Part shown: positions 13,368 to 13,488 of the stretch, one piece after another | Position numbering within the stretch: the first letter of the stretch is position 1 | Layout: each line of letters begins with the position of its first letter | DNA from: JAUSEW01 sp964414015 | Lineage (GTDB): Bacteria; Patescibacteriota; Microgenomatia; Levybacterales; UBA12049 | Length of the DNA: 13,488 bases | Assembly (NCBI GenBank): GCA_964414015.1 | Contig: CAYPUE010000021.1 | Span: 1-13,488, forward strand | Direction of reading: 5' to 3' | Notes under the pieces: generated by a model | What the model was told of the DNA's origin: nothing | What the model saw: the letters and a program-made list of their open reading frames with translations, nothing else | The model's database searches: none | Program-made: the position numbers and the translations under genes

Positions 13368-13488
13368 GATGGCGGTGAAACCAATAGCGCCGGCTCCAAG
13401 CATTAGAACAGTATTTACTTTAATAAATTGCGCAAGCGCTTCTGATTTCAATCTTCCCAACTCCTGTGCGTTCGGATCAGGATTTACT
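13353..13488 (-). CDS. C-terminal end of an unrecognised protein with a terminal membrane helix, N-terminus beyond the window
   Basis: An open frame enters from the right edge and ends at TAA 13353-13355, giving the last 44 residues. They read as a Pro/Asp/Gln-containing linker (NPDPNAQELGRLKSEALAQF) followed by a hydrophobic stretch of about 20 residues (TVLMLGAGAIGFTAIALQR), consistent with a tail anchor or last transmembrane helix. Codon use fits the other genes, and the stop is followed by a stem-loop and T-run. Too little is present to name a family. Confidence 0.5.
   Translation of the reverse strand, partial: VNPDPNAQELGRLKSEALAQFIKVNTVLMLGAGAIGFTAIALQR

Noticed and set aside
1..13488. 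CRISPR array, riboswitch, transposon or integrase
   Set aside because: No regularly spaced direct repeats, no recognisable riboswitch core in the short leaders, and no transposase or recombinase motif in any translated frame.

Overview
The window looks like a chromosome segment of a Candidate Phyla Radiation (Patescibacteria) bacterium, most likely near Microgenomates; this is inferred from content and style, not from a marker phylogeny. The evidence is AT-rich DNA, tightly packed genes with overlapping ends, shortened versions of housekeeping proteins (KsgA-like methyltransferase, UvrC), tRNAs without an encoded CCA, a DUF5674-type remnant, and a palindrome inside uvrC that translates as LPAGKAG. 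TGA is used as a stop (uvrA, the transglutaminase gene, the DUF5674 remnant), so this is not the TGA=Gly code of Gracilibacteria/Absconditabacteria.

Layout. 1-658 (-): C-terminally cut flippase-like (lysylphosphatidylglycerol synthase TM-type) membrane protein, directly downstream of tRNA-Arg(TCG) (677-749, -). A strong REP-like hairpin abuts the tRNA-Arg 5' end. tRNA-Lys(CTT) lies at 972-1044 (+) behind a clear promoter. 1148-1669 (-): a small conserved-looking protein coupled by ATGA to the remains of a DUF5674-like gene. 1714-2307 (-): a short KsgA/RsmA-like methyltransferase. A compact divergent promoter separates it from 2398-8346 (+), an overlapping operon uvrA - secreted/anchored transglutaminase-like protein - uvrC. 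uvrC runs tail-to-tail into 8333-11264 (-): tethered family-5 solute-binding protein, secG, yvcK/cofD-like, and a 4-TM PF04020 (YvlD/phage-holin-IV) protein. 11345-13250 holds three unrecognised genes of about 200 codons (two +, one -). 13353-13488 (-) is the last 44 codons of another unrecognised gene ending in a membrane helix.

How the genes work together. UvrA and UvrC are two of the three nucleotide excision repair proteins (UvrB is not here), with an extracytoplasmic transglutaminase fold between them. The minus-strand cluster is an envelope theme: SecG (Sec translocon), YvcK (coordinates carbon flow into peptidoglycan precursors in Bacillus), a small polytopic membrane protein, and a membrane-tethered peptide/oligosaccharide-binding-like protein.

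Most striking features: (i) at least six genes have a TATAAT-like -10 box only 6-12 bases before the start codon, suggesting widespread leaderless or near-leaderless transcription; (ii) uvrC starts at a TTG inside the last transmembrane helix codons of the preceding gene, a 77-base overprint; (iii) a palindromic element sits in frame within uvrC; (iv) an internally deleted DUF5674 gene; (v) a block of three same-sized orphan genes. I did not find a CRISPR array, transposase, integrase or clear new defence system.
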